Part shown: positions 39,142 through 50,687 of the stretch, one piece after another
Layout: each line of letters opens with the position of its first letter
Numbering within the stretch: the stretch's first letter is position 1
DNA from: Argopecten irradians
Taxonomy: Eukaryota > Mollusca > Bivalvia > Pectinida > Pectinidae
NCBI RefSeq assembly: GCF_041381155.1
Contig: NC_091147.1
Location: 11,967,030-12,031,029 of the forward strand
Reading direction: 5' to 3'
Length of the DNA stretch: 64,000 bases
Position numbers and translations under genes: made by a program
Notes under the pieces: generated by a model
The model's database searches: none
What the model saw: only the letters and a program-made list of their open reading frames with translations
What the model was told of the DNA's origin: nothing

Positions 39142-41809
39142 GGCATATTATAACTCTGCTCACCTCGGTCGGCTGTTGTTGTTCTGAGAAGTTCTAAAAC
39201 CTGCTTTCACTTTTGTTAGTTACCATGCACTTGATATATGACTGTCGCTGTAGGCGTGATCGTTAAATGAGACCTCCTAATAGCTGAATTTAATCTTGAT
39301 TAAATACTCAGTTTTGTTCGTATCCATTGTTAATTTGTCGTTAAAACATATTACAAAGAATAACAAATATTACTCAATAGCTCATCTGCCTTGCTTATTT
39401 AAAAACATCGCCTACAATGGGATACCCGGACAGGAAATATCTCGAGAATCAACAGAGCACATATGAAAGAAAACACATCTTGTGAATATCCAAGTCTTTT
39501 CTATACAACATGTATCATATCACCAATAAGTAGGTCAGTTAGTGTTCTAGCACTAGTAAGTGTGTATCAACGACCAATTATGTTTGTGTCTCGGCCACAG
39601 GGGTTATGTGACACTTTTTGGAGTATGTCATATCAAAACATTGTGGTACAGTATTCCCGCTTATTTATTAAAAAAAATTGGCCGTCTGTATTATGGAAAC
39701 CTATTATACATTCACATTAAGCTCAAGCGGTGTAATAACAAGTTGACCTATTGCTCAGTGCATTTTACTTCAAAAGCTTTATGTATGAAACACTAGCCTC
39801 CGTGCTATAGTAATACATTAGTTTGGCTGCGGCTAACCGCAGACACTAAATATAATCAATCTTGTTTCCCGCCTATAGCACTTATAACGCCTAGTGAGCC
39901 ACAAAACCACAATATTTATCCTTCCTTTGAGCAGGCATCAAATGTGATTATCGGAATAACCACATAGATATAAGAAAAAAAAAGTTTATTTATGCGGGAA
40001 TTTTTAAAGAGCTTAATAAAGTAAATAAACAAATAATCACAAAAATGGCAGTGCAGATATATATCCAGATGAAGTATATTACTTATTTGGGATATATACA
40101 TGAAAAATACATTTGTAATATGTCTAAACATGTACCAAAGTGTAACATATGACAGAACCAGCGTCGTAATAGGAACAATTACGTGACGTCAATAATTCAC
40201 GAATGTGACCAATGTGCTGCTGACCGGTTTTTAGTAAATATATCAATAAGTGTGATCGGGTGGTGTGTAGTAGTGATGCCGCTCGCTTTTCGCCTAGCTG
40301 ACCAAGGTTAGATACATATACCCGGCACGGACGTGAAAAGGTTATGAATCACCTGCCCGATCAAGTGGGTTTTCTCCGGACACTCCAGTTTCCTCCCACA
40401 CTAAGACCATCGCGCGATTACATTCAGGCAGTTTGGAAATATGAAGTAAGTGTTGTCCCTGTTAGATTAAATGTAGTGGTCGCAGTTCTTCGTCGATAAC
40501 TTGCAGTGGTATCACAAAGTAATATCTCAGGTGTGTGAGTCATACTGTAAAGTTGTTTAGACAAGGTGATTTGACAGGCATATAATATGTGGATATGTAT
40601 ATTTATATATCATTATTTACCTAAATATCCGTATGTTACGCTACATCATAATAGAATAACTTTTTATTAGTATGTATGTAGTAACCCATTGCTATCCTAG
40701 AAAGAGAACATGCCACGGACTTCATCAGTATATGTAATCATGTAGTTTCATTATAACTTAAGCGATTTGAAATAAATCGTTTTACGGGTATGAATGCAGT
40801 GCCAGTTATAATCATTTGTATACAAAATGAACTGTGCAAAGGTATGTCTCATATAATCTGGGAATACCATGACGTCAGTAAACCGGCTTCCGGGAGGTGC
40901 TAGGACTCTTTGGAGGTTTAAAGCAATGTGAATGCAGGTATGAATACATTTGATTAATTCTGTACAAAAACTTCGCTTAAAGGTACGATAGCAGTTTAAG
41001 TGAGCCGTTTTGACGCTATGTAGATAGATACACATGTACTTGTTATACAAACATATTTTCATGTTTATATCTCGGGCAGATTGCAGGTATTGTAACGTTA
41101 GGTAAAAAGAAAGTAAAACTATGTTGTGATTTACAAGCAAGTGTTTCAAAGTGCTGTATCGTGTTTATTTTTATTGCTATGGCGACAACTTTTATATAAT
41201 CATATAATTATATGTTGTATGTGTCCGAATTGGCGGAAAACTGACATGTTATTTTGTCAACTGTAATCTATTGAAAACCATGGGGTTTAACGAATGATGT
41301 AAACACAAATGATGCCTTATTAACGTTATTAAAAACACAAACATTATGCAATGTAAATTTTTTGTTGTTATGCCAGATGTAGTTTAGATGGAAACATACC
41401 TGCAAAAACACTCTACAATTACTAATAACACTGTAAAAATGTTCCATGAAAATGCAGAAAACAGTTTGGCTTCATGGTCTGACCGTATGTACTCATTGTA
41501 GTGCACTGTATATGTTATATAATGAATTTGGCAGTTAATCATTTTCTTTGTACTTGTACATTTGTACTTGTAACATTAAAAACTATGCATTGAAAGTATT
41601 GTAATTTTCAGAATGTTGTTAACTTTTTGTGGTGAAGAACATATTAAAAACTTATTTGTAAGTATGCGAAATATGTCACATATAACTTAAACATTTTGAA
41701 AGGAGAAGTTAATCAGTGAGTTAATCATTCAATGAAAACATTACGTGAATATTCCTTACACATTAATATTTTTATTGACAGTTTAGTAACTCATTTATTT
41801 ATTTCACAG
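39142..41809. other. Intergenic sequence, SINE and likely 5' intron
   Basis: A SINE at about 40255-40450 is the only recognised element. The last part probably is an intron of the next gene, ending with the acceptor TTTATTTCACAG at 41798-41809. ORFs at 39463-39720 and 40751-41149 look accidental. Confidence 0.45.
40255..40450 (+). repeat. tRNA-derived SINE
   Basis: Same family as 24675-24850: GTGTGTAGTAGTGATGCC, CGCCTAGCTGACC, CACCTGCCCGATCAAGTGGG and TCTCCGGACACTCCAGTTTC. The B box is degenerate. Confidence 0.65.
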
Positions 41810-41833
41810 AAATCATATATCAGTTTTAAAACG

Positions 41834-42838
41834 ATGATGGCCTATTCTGACGAATGCTATTTGAGTCCGGAGTCACCTGGGGCTGAACGCCAGCATGTAT
41901 GTAACTGTCCATATTGCCTCGACGAAAGAGGCGAGTCCAGCACTCGCTCCCCTCTAGAACTTCCTCCAGCTGCCTGTCACAGCAGTTCCGACTTCTTTTC
42001 ACCAGAGGAAAACTTTGTCGATAGAAACATACAACTCACTGCGTCAGAGGTAGAAAGTTGTGAAATGATCGAGCAAGAACCAATTACACCTCGCTCTTGT
42101 CGTCCTAATGCATTCCATTCTGAAGATGTCCTAATTGAAAGACATCTTCAAGATATTCAATTGAATCTGGTAAGACATTTTAGTGAAAATGAACAAAATC
42201 CGCAACATGTGTCACAACATCATGTACTCCAAGTGTTTGGGACGAATGTCACGATGACAAGAGAACAGACAACACCGATTTGTGACCATAACAACATTTC
42301 ACGACATAAGAATGTTGCAACACAAACACCGTCATGTCGACTAAATCATATTAATTCGAACGTATCGTCTAAATCATTTTATAGACATGTTACAAAGAGT
42401 TTCGAGAGACGGTTCGCAAACTTGCGCCCAGCAAGCCGGCATCAGCTGTCGGCAAATGAAGAGGCGTGTGATACATATAGTGAGGCTTCAAATGGGGATT
42501 TCTTTACGTGGAGGTTGCCTTTTCGAAAATACAATGTCCTTCCACCGTCTCGACATGTTTATGGAGATTGTGTTCGGTGTCAGTCCACTGATGCGCCATC
42601 AATAGGTACACAAACAATTCGCTCCTGTCAGTGCTGCCATTGTAGATCATCACGTGGGGGAACATCTAATTCAGGTTCAATGCTTCGGCCTCTGGTGTCT
42701 TACCATGACTATGAAGTTAAACGGGGAAGGGCATGTATGACTATGTGGCAAAAGATAGGATTATGTATCCCGATTATAATGATTTTGTGGCTTTTGTTTT
42801 TCGTCGCGGAAAATACCTTTAAAAAGTTTTACTCATGA
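41834..42838 (+). CDS. Type II-like membrane protein with no ectodomain, related-looking to the ligand at 33476
   Basis: The frame is open from 41732, but a strong acceptor at 41798-41809 makes ATG 41834 or 41837 the likely start, giving 334 residues. The product is a long hydrophilic, Cys/His/Ser-rich region, then a membrane segment at about 307-325, then only 9 residues (ENTFKKFYS) before the stop. The N-terminal half resembles the tail of the 33476 product in style and in short matches: CNCPYC versus CKCSNC, and DFFSPEENF versus DDFSPEKYF. It lacks the IC..CC stalk and any TNF domain, and I see no good splice donor before the stop. It may be a ligand gene that lost its domain exons, or a membrane-anchored regulator sharing the same cytoplasmic partners. 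Neither role is shown. A possible poly(A) signal is at 43082. Confidence 0.6.
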   Translation: MMAYSDECYLSPESPGAERQHVCNCPYCLDERGESSTRSPLELPPAACHSSSDFFSPEENFVDRNIQLTASEVESCEMIEQEPITPRSCRPNAFHSEDVLIERHLQDIQLNLVRHFSENEQNPQHVSQHHVLQVFGTNVTMTREQTTPICDHNNISRHKNVATQTPSCRLNHINSNVSSKSFYRHVTKSFERRFANLRPASRHQLSANEEACDTYSEASNGDFFTWRLPFRKYNVLPPSRHVYGDCVRCQSTDAPSIGTQTIRSCQCCHCRSSRGGTSNSGSMLRPLVSYHDYEVKRGRACMTMWQKIGLCIPIIMILWLLFFVAENTFKKFYS

Positions 42839-43214
42839 TATATCTTTTTTCATTGTAGTAATAGAGTTGGAAAAACATTATTGATTTTTCCCGCATCTTC
42901 TTAACTGTTGGCAACAATGATCCTTACCTACGATATCAGGTATATTTTTGAATAAGGACACGTAATTCAGATAAACATAATGGTTATCTAAAACTAGAAC
43001 TTACAATTCAATTTGTGAAGAAAAGAATGTGATCATTATTTTTATATCGCTGAATATATTTATTTATTTATTTTTATGAAGAATAAAAATGTGCTAACTA
43101 TTAAGAAAATATGTAAATGTTGTTTTTGTGTCATCATTCAGCATTTCTGTTTGAACTGTTTACATTGACATTCATGTATAAATAACAATATTAATCATAT
43201 ACAATAGCATGAAA

Positions 43215-43400
43215 ATCAAAACGTTTGGTGATCGAGTGGTTTACTAATGGTGAATGCCTTTCACCTAGCCGACCGGGTTCGATTTCCGGTACGAACGCGG
43301 AAAGGGCCACCTGCCCGAAACGTGGGCGTTCTCCGGACAATCAAGTTTCCTACCATCGTAAAAGCCTTTGCGAGCTTATATCATCGCCAACAAAAAGTTA
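43215..43400 (+). repeat. tRNA-derived SINE
   Basis: Has GGTGATCGAGTGGTTTAC, TTTCACCTAGCCGACCGG, the B box GGTTCGATTTCC and CACCTGCCCGAAACGTGGG. Same family as 24675 and 40255. Confidence 0.7.
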
Positions 43401-43708
43401 ATGTTTTGTGAAGGTAATTACTTGAATATGTATTTGTCGTTTCTGTTTCCTATCCCGATCCAAAACAAAACATGGCGACAAGATGTCGACATTATTGCAA
43501 ATATGTTTGTCTTTCGACGCATATGCTGAAAAGCGATCTGTTTTCTCTCAGTGTCTATTACAGTAAAACCATACGGGATACTTGGCTGCAAGACAAATAA
43601 ACATCACAGCTAATTAATGTCAATTGTGATAATAAAATGATTTATTTGTTCATGCTTCTTCTATTATATCAGAATTGAAGGAATAATGAAAAACTGTTCC
43701 TAACTTTA

Positions 43709-43960
43709 TAGTTAAACCTCGATGTTTCGAAGTTCAAAGGACCGACTTTTTTATCGTGATGCAATTCATCGAGTGTCAATTACCTATGGTTCGTAACAAT
43801 TGCCCCGTAAAGAAACTTCGATTCACATAAAACTTGGATTCATACATTGGTTTGTTAGTAATATTAAGTAGTAAAGAACCTATTCGGAACCAAGCAAAAA
43901 GTTCGATACAGCGAGAAATTCAATTCACTGGAGATCGAATCATGGAGGAATGACTGTATA
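43709..43960. mobile_element. Candidate Tc1/mariner (pogo/Tigger-like) MITE
   Basis: The left end TAGTTAAACCTCGATGTTTC and the right end, read reversed as ACAGTCATTCCTCCATGATTC, resemble pogo/Tigger terminal repeats of the CAGTNNAACCTC type and sit next to TA. The interior has no ORF. The ends are quite diverged. Confidence 0.4.
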
Positions 43961-44205
43961 TTGAAACATTAAGTATGGCTTCTACTTCAAACCTTTATCA
44001 AATATGGTAGAAACACTAAACCTTGAATTACGTAAATTCGTTAAAATGGAGTATTATAATTATTCCGAGTGTTAAAAGCCCTATATCTATAAATGGCATG
44101 ATAACGTATAGAAGTACAGATATTTTAGACGAAGAAGGAGACAATGATGATGATAATGGTGATGATTATGATGTTGATGTCAATCTTGATTATAACTGAA
44201 TTTAT

Positions 44206-44600
44206 AATATGTAATAATTAATGTTTATTTGTTTTCATACTAAATCCGACTTTCTGATTGACATATTCTTTTTCGAAAACCTCCAAGACTGGCGCGAAAA
44301 CACGACGTTATTATGACGTCACAATAGTGACGTCGACGTTGCGTATTGATTCAGAAAAAAAAATCCATTTGAAAATAAATGGAATCGTACGTTTAAACGT
44401 ATTTCATATTATCAAGTAGTCTGAAAAATCAATTATAAGAATAGATTTAACTATTTTTGACTTCATCGGGTTATGAAATAAATTTTGTTTGCAAATTTTT
44501 GTGAGAATCCGCTACTCGGATTCACACAGTTTGCAAACAAAATGTCTTTCATACCCCGATGGAGTTAAAAATGCTTACATCAGTTCTTGAATAAAGATTA
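44206..44600 (+). repeat. MITE-like interspersed repeat M
   Basis: Longest copy of the family. It has CTTTCTGATTGACATA, CTGGCGCGAAAACACGACG, TATGACGTCACAATAGTGAC and GTCGACGTTGCGTATTG, followed by a hairpin of TTTTGTTTGCAAATT against TTTGCAAACAAAATG. Confidence 0.6.
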
Positions 44601-44746
44601 AAACAATAAATTGTGACATACCATTTCAGCCTATCACTGCTCTTTAAATGTAGTGTTTGAACTCACAACAATGTACACCAAAATGACCAGTTGACCCCCA
44701 ATATGAAGGAGATGAAAAGAAGACTTGGTAATAAAATCAACATAAT

Positions 44747-45949
44747 GCTAGGTTTACACTATGTTCTCGGCGATCACGGTAGCCCCGTTTGCCCGAAACG
44801 TGGTGCGCCGTGGAATTTTGGCTATTTTTGTCTCTGTATTCAAGTTGAGCTAGGTCTTGTGAAGTTTTGCCACGGTCTTTTACGGATGACGTCATGGACC
44901 GTGGATATTCGGGAAAGTGCTGTTCCGGGAGGTTAAAGGTACACTACGGCTTTAGCACGGTCTATCAAGGATACCACTACGTTCTCACTAGGCCTGTTAC
45001 GATCTGATGAGGTCTGCTACGTTTTACACGTTTTGATCAAGCTCCGATACGTTTTTCATGGTCCGCCAAGGCTTACTAGGGATGAAAGTCTGATACCGGG
45101 ATTTTTTTGAAGCAAATGAAACAATATTTATTGCCGAAAATGTCATTTCAAACACATTTTAATTAGAAATTAAATTTGGTATGAATATATAAATATTATA
45201 GCCAAGTGTTTTTACGCCATTGTTTTCTGTAATGGTTAATCACTTAATCTGTCTTTTGCAATAATAGCTTTTGTATAATTTGATGGTTTTAATGTGTTTG
45301 ATAATGACTATTTCTGTTTAATAATACAAATAATCCATGAAGTAGCAAATATGTACCAGGCCAGGCAATGATACTTCATCAGATATTGGTTGCAACGTAA
45401 AACCGTAATAAGACGTAACACGCCGTATCACGTCGGGCTTTCAATCGCTACAAGCCGTGATGTGCCTTGACAGAACGTATCGAAACGGTTATCATCCACC
45501 TTAGCTTTCCGTCAAAACCTTGACAAACCTTGACAAAACGGCACAAAACGTGCAGCCAATCTGCATCAACCGTGATAAAACGTGGAAAAAACGCAACAGA
45601 ATGTCACAAAACTTGAAATCACCGTTAGATTCCGGGAAACGTGCTTGCTGCCCGTTCCACCACGGACCGTCTGGAAGTTTTGTTACGGCCTCACACGCAT
45701 TGTTACGTTTTGTTACGTCAATCCCGTTTTATGACGTCCTGTGGCGTTTACCATCTGTACCGTGACTGCCGTGGCAAATTTTTTGACAGTTTAAAAATCT
45801 GGCACGGCATCCAAGGTAATCACGACCGCTCACGTTTGTCTATCACGTCCTTCTGCGTTGTCTCAAGTTGTCTCGCGGTCACCACGTTTTGTCCACGGTG
45901 GCCCGAAACGGGGCTGCCGTGGCCGCCGGGAACATAGTGTAAACCTAGC
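44747..45949. mobile_element. 1.2-kb non-autonomous TIR transposon with CGT-rich interior
   Basis: The left end reads GCTAGGTTTACACTATGTTC and the right end, reversed, has the same 20 bases; similarity continues for about 45 bp (CCCCGTTT block). Flanks permit either an AT or a TAA target duplication, suggesting an ISL2EU or Harbinger relative without settling it. The outer thirds are dense in degenerate TACGTTT/CACGG/AAACGT units. No transposase ORF is seen; ORFs at 44691 and 45520 fall within the repeats. Confidence 0.65.
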
Positions 45950-46940
45950 ATAAACATTCCATATCAGTTTAGACACGTATATAGTCGTCAGTCATCTTCA
46001 ACATAACAGAAACTTCATATAGCAGAACAGCCACTCTCAAATCACACTTTGTTTTATTGTTACAAATGATTAATTGCATTGGTTTAAAACGTTAAATTTG
46101 TTTTTAACAATGAAATTACGGTCAAATAGAACAAGCAATATATATATGTATCTTTCCTGTCAGACGACGGTGAGTCAAACCAAGTACAAGTTCACGTGAT
46201 TTACCTCCCTTGATAGTCATTATATTAGAACGTCAGGATGTCTAGCAGTAATTTAAATGGAGATACAGTCGATTTTGTGTCATACGTTCTGTTACTGTTT
46301 TCCCAGTTTGAAGCCTTTCGAATCATTTGTTTTATTTATTAATTGATGTGTGTAATTTGTTTTACCAGTATCAGGAACAAAATACATTGTTGTAACATAT
46401 GAAATGAACAGATGTTATATCATAATTTCTAATATTTTTCATTACATTGTAGTATGACTAATTCCAGAAATGACAAAACCATAACATATAGTAATAGTTA
46501 CACACTTTTAACCCGTTGTATTCACTCAGAACAGAAGCTTATGATACCATTTTAACATAAACATTGCAACCGAAAGATAATGTCTGGAAATATGAGTCCA
46601 AATCTCTTCATGTTACAATCTTTATTTGCACAACATCGGACTCAACATTCTTGTGTAATAAACAAACAGACGTTGTATAATTTCGATAATCTTTATATTT
46701 TACCCTTATTATCTACAGACAATGCTTAAGTACCCCGACAGGTCATTGTCATGACGTCGACAAAATGACATCATACACACTTGTGTATTATTTTTATAAT
46801 ATTATCATTCCCGGAATTACATAATGACCTCGTTTCCCGGTATTTTTAGCAGCCTTATACTTAAAATGCTTGCACCATACCTCACTGAGCAGAACAATTA
46901 TACACAGAGAGAAACAATTTCCTGGTTGATAACATGAAAC
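45950..46940. other. Upstream region of the TNF ligand gene
   Basis: AT-rich, with no exon seen. The last 50 bp (ACACAGAGAGAAACAATTTC) recur before the broken duplicate exon at 50454, so they were copied with it. Confidence 0.45.
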
Positions 46941-48597
46941 ATGTCCAAAGCGGTACAGAGTCGTTTAACTCGCGTCTTTCATGTTAGTGTTTTAACAAAT
47001 TTCGTGTTACTAGCTGCATTAGTTGTACTATATATAGTTCGTCAGACAGTCAACAATCGGTCGCCACCGGACGCAACAGCGGCGCCGGAAATTGGCGCCC
47101 AAACAGAAATTGCGGGGCAAATATGTCTGCCGTGTGACTTCCGGGGAAAGGAGACAGTTGCTACGCTGTATGAGTTTGTACTGAAGACTGAAGACAATGA
47201 TACCCTTTGTTGTTTACAGTCTGACGACCGTCTCCAGGAAGTTATCCTACAGGTGAGTGGATCAGGAGGATATAAAACATTACCCTAACAACTCAAAACA
47301 TGTATCGAGGATAATTGTATACATTGCTGATACATTTAATAAAGAGATTGTCGACATTTAAAATGTTTCTGAAAATAGTCATCAGATTTAAAATAAATTA
47401 TGAGTTTCTTATAGTCTACATGTAAATTAAACTATGTTGATATGCTCACCATTAAGCCTTGATACAGTATAACCGCTTATGTCTTACCTAGATCCCAGTC
47501 AATTTCGGCATAAAGGTATGGTATTTTACTTCTTGTACAAATTCAACATTTTTTTTAATAATTTAAATTTTATTTTATTTACACTAAACGTTTTGTTTAG
47601 TTTACGCTCTATGTGTTTGCACTTGTATAGCTAGAAGATCGCAACAGATACGGACGGCGTCCTAATCAAGACGAGCGTAAGTTTCCATTTTATTCACATG
47701 TCTTGATCTTTTGTATTTCTATATCATGAATTTCAAACTAAACTTTCTTATAGCTAAAATTGAAGTACACATCTTACCTTATATTTCCTGCATCACAGCA
47801 TGCATTTCAACGTCTGGCAAAAATATTTGATATGACCAGCTACTAAGATTGATCTACTATAGTTATTATTTCCTTATTTTTTTTTTTTTTTTTTTTTACT
47901 TTATTTCTAAATATTGCTTTGATATTTGTGGATGGATTTAAAATCATCAAAACGCTGTCTTTAATTCCAGGGCCACTCCACTGGTGGACGGGGAGAAATT
48001 TCGCCGCACATCTTTACGCTAATGATATCCACCCTGGTCAAAGTAAGTACATTGTAGATCTCTCTCTAGGTCTCACTTCAGTTTATCCCTGATTATGCTA
48101 ATAGCATGTTGATACGAAATTAAAAACAAATATATTTTGTAATGATTACTGTTATTTCCATAGATGTATCATGGAGCCTGCGGGACAGCAGTACCTCGTT
48201 CCTACGGAACCTGACATTGAGTACTGACGGGAGGAAGCTCTCTGTTCCTGCCATGGCAGGTGCAGGAATGTACTTCGTCTATGCTCTGTATACATTTGAC
48301 TTCAGGACCGCCGCCACCACCGTTCCAGCCCCAACAGGTGTCCACAACATCTACAAGGATCGTCCCAGTATCATCAACAGTGAGAGGAAGAGGCTCTGGA
48401 CCGCCAAGTTCGGAGGAGATACCACAGAGAGACGTCAGACAAGCTTCCTCTGTGGAATTATCCACCTGAACATGTATGATACCATAGAAACCGAGGCCAT
48501 CTCATTCGTACCTGGACAAGATTGTACAACTAAATATATCGACAGATCGCCGTATTCTAACTATTTTGGAATGTTTAAACTATTAGATTTGTCATGA
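46941..48597 (+). CDS. TNF superfamily ligand, type II membrane protein, four exons
   Basis: Exons 46941-47252 (phase 0), 47631-47676 (phase 1), 47971-48042 (phase 1) and 48164-48597 total 864 nt, 287 residues, with GT-AG borders. A short cytoplasmic N terminus leads into a membrane segment at about 14-34. The stalk holds ICLPC at 61-65 and CC at 90-91. The TNF homology domain is clear: WTGRNFAAHLYAN, then NVSWSL, LSVPAMAGAGMYFVYALYTF and the C-terminal SNYFGMFKLLDLS, which match the family's AHL, W, L-x-V-P-x-x-G-x-Y-x-V-Y and Y-F-G-x-F-x-L signatures. NVS and NLT are possible glycosylation sites. TNF ligands form trimers that bind TNF receptors; here that is by family inference. A 7-base-upstream ATG (46934) is out of frame. 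ATTAAA at about 48649 may serve as poly(A) signal. Confidence 0.9.
47877..47897 (+). repeat. Poly(T) run in intron 2
   Basis: Twenty-one consecutive T about 75 bases before the exon 3 acceptor. Length is likely to vary between individuals or reads. Confidence 0.8.
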
Positions 48598-50400
48598 CTC
48601 TCAAAATTGATGTTATTTTTTGTTTCCTTTGTATTGAAAAATCTGAATTCATTAAAAATAGGTATATACCGAATTTAGTTTTTTTTGTCTAAAACAGCTA
48701 TATTTTAGAACTGGATCTTTTATTTTTTTTAAATCATTCAACTAATTTTAGTTCACATTCTAAAATTACATCAAATAAATGAGAGAAAGCGATAATGAAT
48801 GCAGGTTTTTACTTTTACAAGACTTTTGCATTTTTCATTAAAGCAACATACAAAGAAAATAAGAACTCAATCATATTGGATATTTCATGCACTCACATAT
48901 ATAGCACCGAGTTATTGCAAATATTGAGACTACAGAAGTCGCCAACGTAATACAATTTATACTTTAAAACACAAATGTAAATAAATGTATATGGTTTTCG
49001 TTGATATCTTCTTTAAAATTTTCACATCTCTCAAGTTCACAAAATTAAAAATCAACATGCATTAAGATTTTAACGTCCACAGTTCATTATTATCAATTCG
49101 CCATCAGAAAGTACGGTGAGAGTGTTCCTCAGTCGACGGTACATTACAACTGCCACATTCAAATTTTGTTTTTTAACTCTTATAACGTAAACTGTGAGCG
49201 ATAATGATTGTTCTATTTAAAACATCACTTGCAAATCTGAGAAAAGAACAAATAAAGGCAAAAATAACATTCAATCATAGAAATGAATATCACTGAAAAT
49301 TAAAATAGGTCAGGCGTACGTTCTAAGGATTTCTGATCTCACATATCATTCGTGGTTTAGAACTGACAAAAGAAATGCATGTTCAGATACAGAATCTACT
49401 TACAATACTATGGAATATGTACATTTTTTGATTATGTGTAATTCGATAAATACATACTTGCATACGGTAGTTATACAAACTATACAACTTAAAATATATT
49501 TCAATATTTATTTTTTTATTGTTTACACCAATTTACAAAATATACATAATATTATAATTAGCCTAACTAACGATCAGAACTTATTATTGATTGGTTGAAA
49601 TATTCAGAAATTGATATATCAATTAATTAAAAACCAAAAACAGTGAATGATTTATATACTAAACAGACAATTCAATAAGTTTAAACTGAGTTCATCAAAA
49701 CATAATTTTGTTGCGGGTAGTATTAAAATGTTTTGATATCTTGTATGTATAATTATTTCTGGCATGAAGCAATGCATTGGTGCGTTATTGTTACGCATTG
49801 CACATTTAATGTATCGCTTTTTCTAACATTAGTCAACATTAGATCTAGCATTGTTATAAATAAAACCACGTAAAGATTACATTACATGTCATTGTTGCCT
49901 ACATCGTATACACAGACATTACGTGTTAGCATGAAGTGTTCTATTTCTTATTCGCCGTAAAGATATTTTTAGAACATATTCGTGGAAATGCTTTATCTAA
50001 AATGAGATAAAAAGTCCGAAAGATTCGACCACCAAGTGCATATATTATCACGATGATCTAAGGTCAAGGTCAAAACTCTCGAGTACTTAGGAACATATTG
50101 TTAACATTGATTAGTGTGAACCCATTTCACTAACGTATAGATCTATAAGCGCACAGTCTTAATATAACGAGCTTTCGAAATATGATTATGAGTTCCATTT
50201 CTATGCTATATATACCCGTACATACCCGTATATACCTATGAGACTTAACAGAGCCTACCATGTCAGATTTGATTGCATGCGAGTCCGAATCCCTAGGATC
50301 CTGCCACAAGAGAAGTTTCGACTGTTATTCTGACCTTTTCAACTTCCTCATGCCTAATTGTACATTCAAACTTGTCTAGGATATGAAACTTCTTGGTGAC
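48598..50400. other. Intergenic AT-rich sequence
   Basis: No supported exon, repeat family or RNA gene was found apart from the downstream duplicated exon. Confidence 0.45.
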
Positions 50401-50407
50401 GCAGAAA

Positions 50408-50415
50408 TATAAATA
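50408..50415 (+). promoter_or_regulatory. TATA box before the broken duplicate exon
   Basis: TATAAATA lies about 45 bases before ATG 50454 and is followed by ACACTGAGAGAAACAGTTTC, matching the region upstream of 46941. Confidence 0.45.
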
Positions 50416-50453
50416 CACTGAGAGAAACAGTTTCCTGGGTGATAACATTAATC

Positions 50454-50570
50454 ATGTCCAAAGCGGTACAGAGTCGTTTGACTCGCGTCTTTCAAATTAG
50501 TGTTTTAACAAATTTCGTGTTACTAGCTGCATTAGTTGTACTATATATATTTCGTTAGACAGTCAGCAAT
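50454..50570 (+). pseudogene. Broken duplicate of the first exon of the 46941 TNF ligand
   Basis: The 117 bp match the start of the exon at 46941 almost base for base: MSKAVQSRLTRVF, then the membrane segment FVLLAALVVLYI. A TAG at 50556-50558 replaces a glutamine codon, and similarity ends near 50570, before the stalk cysteines. Sequence of the short-protein array begins at about 50597. The piece therefore seems to be a partial duplication cut off by, or used as the joint for, the array. It could at most encode a 34-residue membrane peptide. Confidence 0.8.
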
Positions 50571-50614
50571 ATGCATATTATGTACTACGGTATATATGAA
50601 TAGGGACTATTTCG

Positions 50615-50651
50615 TGACCTTGACATTTGACGAGTCAATGGGTATAAAATA
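50615..50651 (+). promoter_or_regulatory. Compact promoter of array copy 1
   Basis: TGACCTTGA at 50615-50623 (reverse of the nuclear-receptor half-site TCAAGGTCA), an imperfect TTGACGAGTCAA palindrome and TATAAAATA at 50643-50651, 45 bases before the ATG. The block is kept in all four copies. Confidence 0.55.
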
Positions 50652-50687
50652 GTGGGAGATGATAACTGTACATCATAAACCGCTAAT

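Larger units (their letters stand above)
42839..44205. other. Intergenic with SINE and a small TIR element
   Basis: Contains AATAAA at 43082-43087, a SINE at 43215-43400, a pogo/Tigger-like MITE candidate at about 43709-43960 and a GAT-rich microsatellite near 44143-44190. No exon is supported. Confidence 0.5.

Noticed and set aside
39463-39796. Two overlapping frames of 78-85 codons
   Set aside because: No splice signals, domain or paralog in the window. Probably chance in a noncoding interval.
44691-45937. Frames of 81-98 codons with many charged residues
   Set aside because: They fall inside the CGT-rich TIR transposon and overlap each other. They do not resemble a transposase.
48202-48469. 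Frames on both strands over exon 4 of the TNF ligand
   Set aside because: They are shadows of the TNF-domain exon, which has the matching splice phase and motifs.
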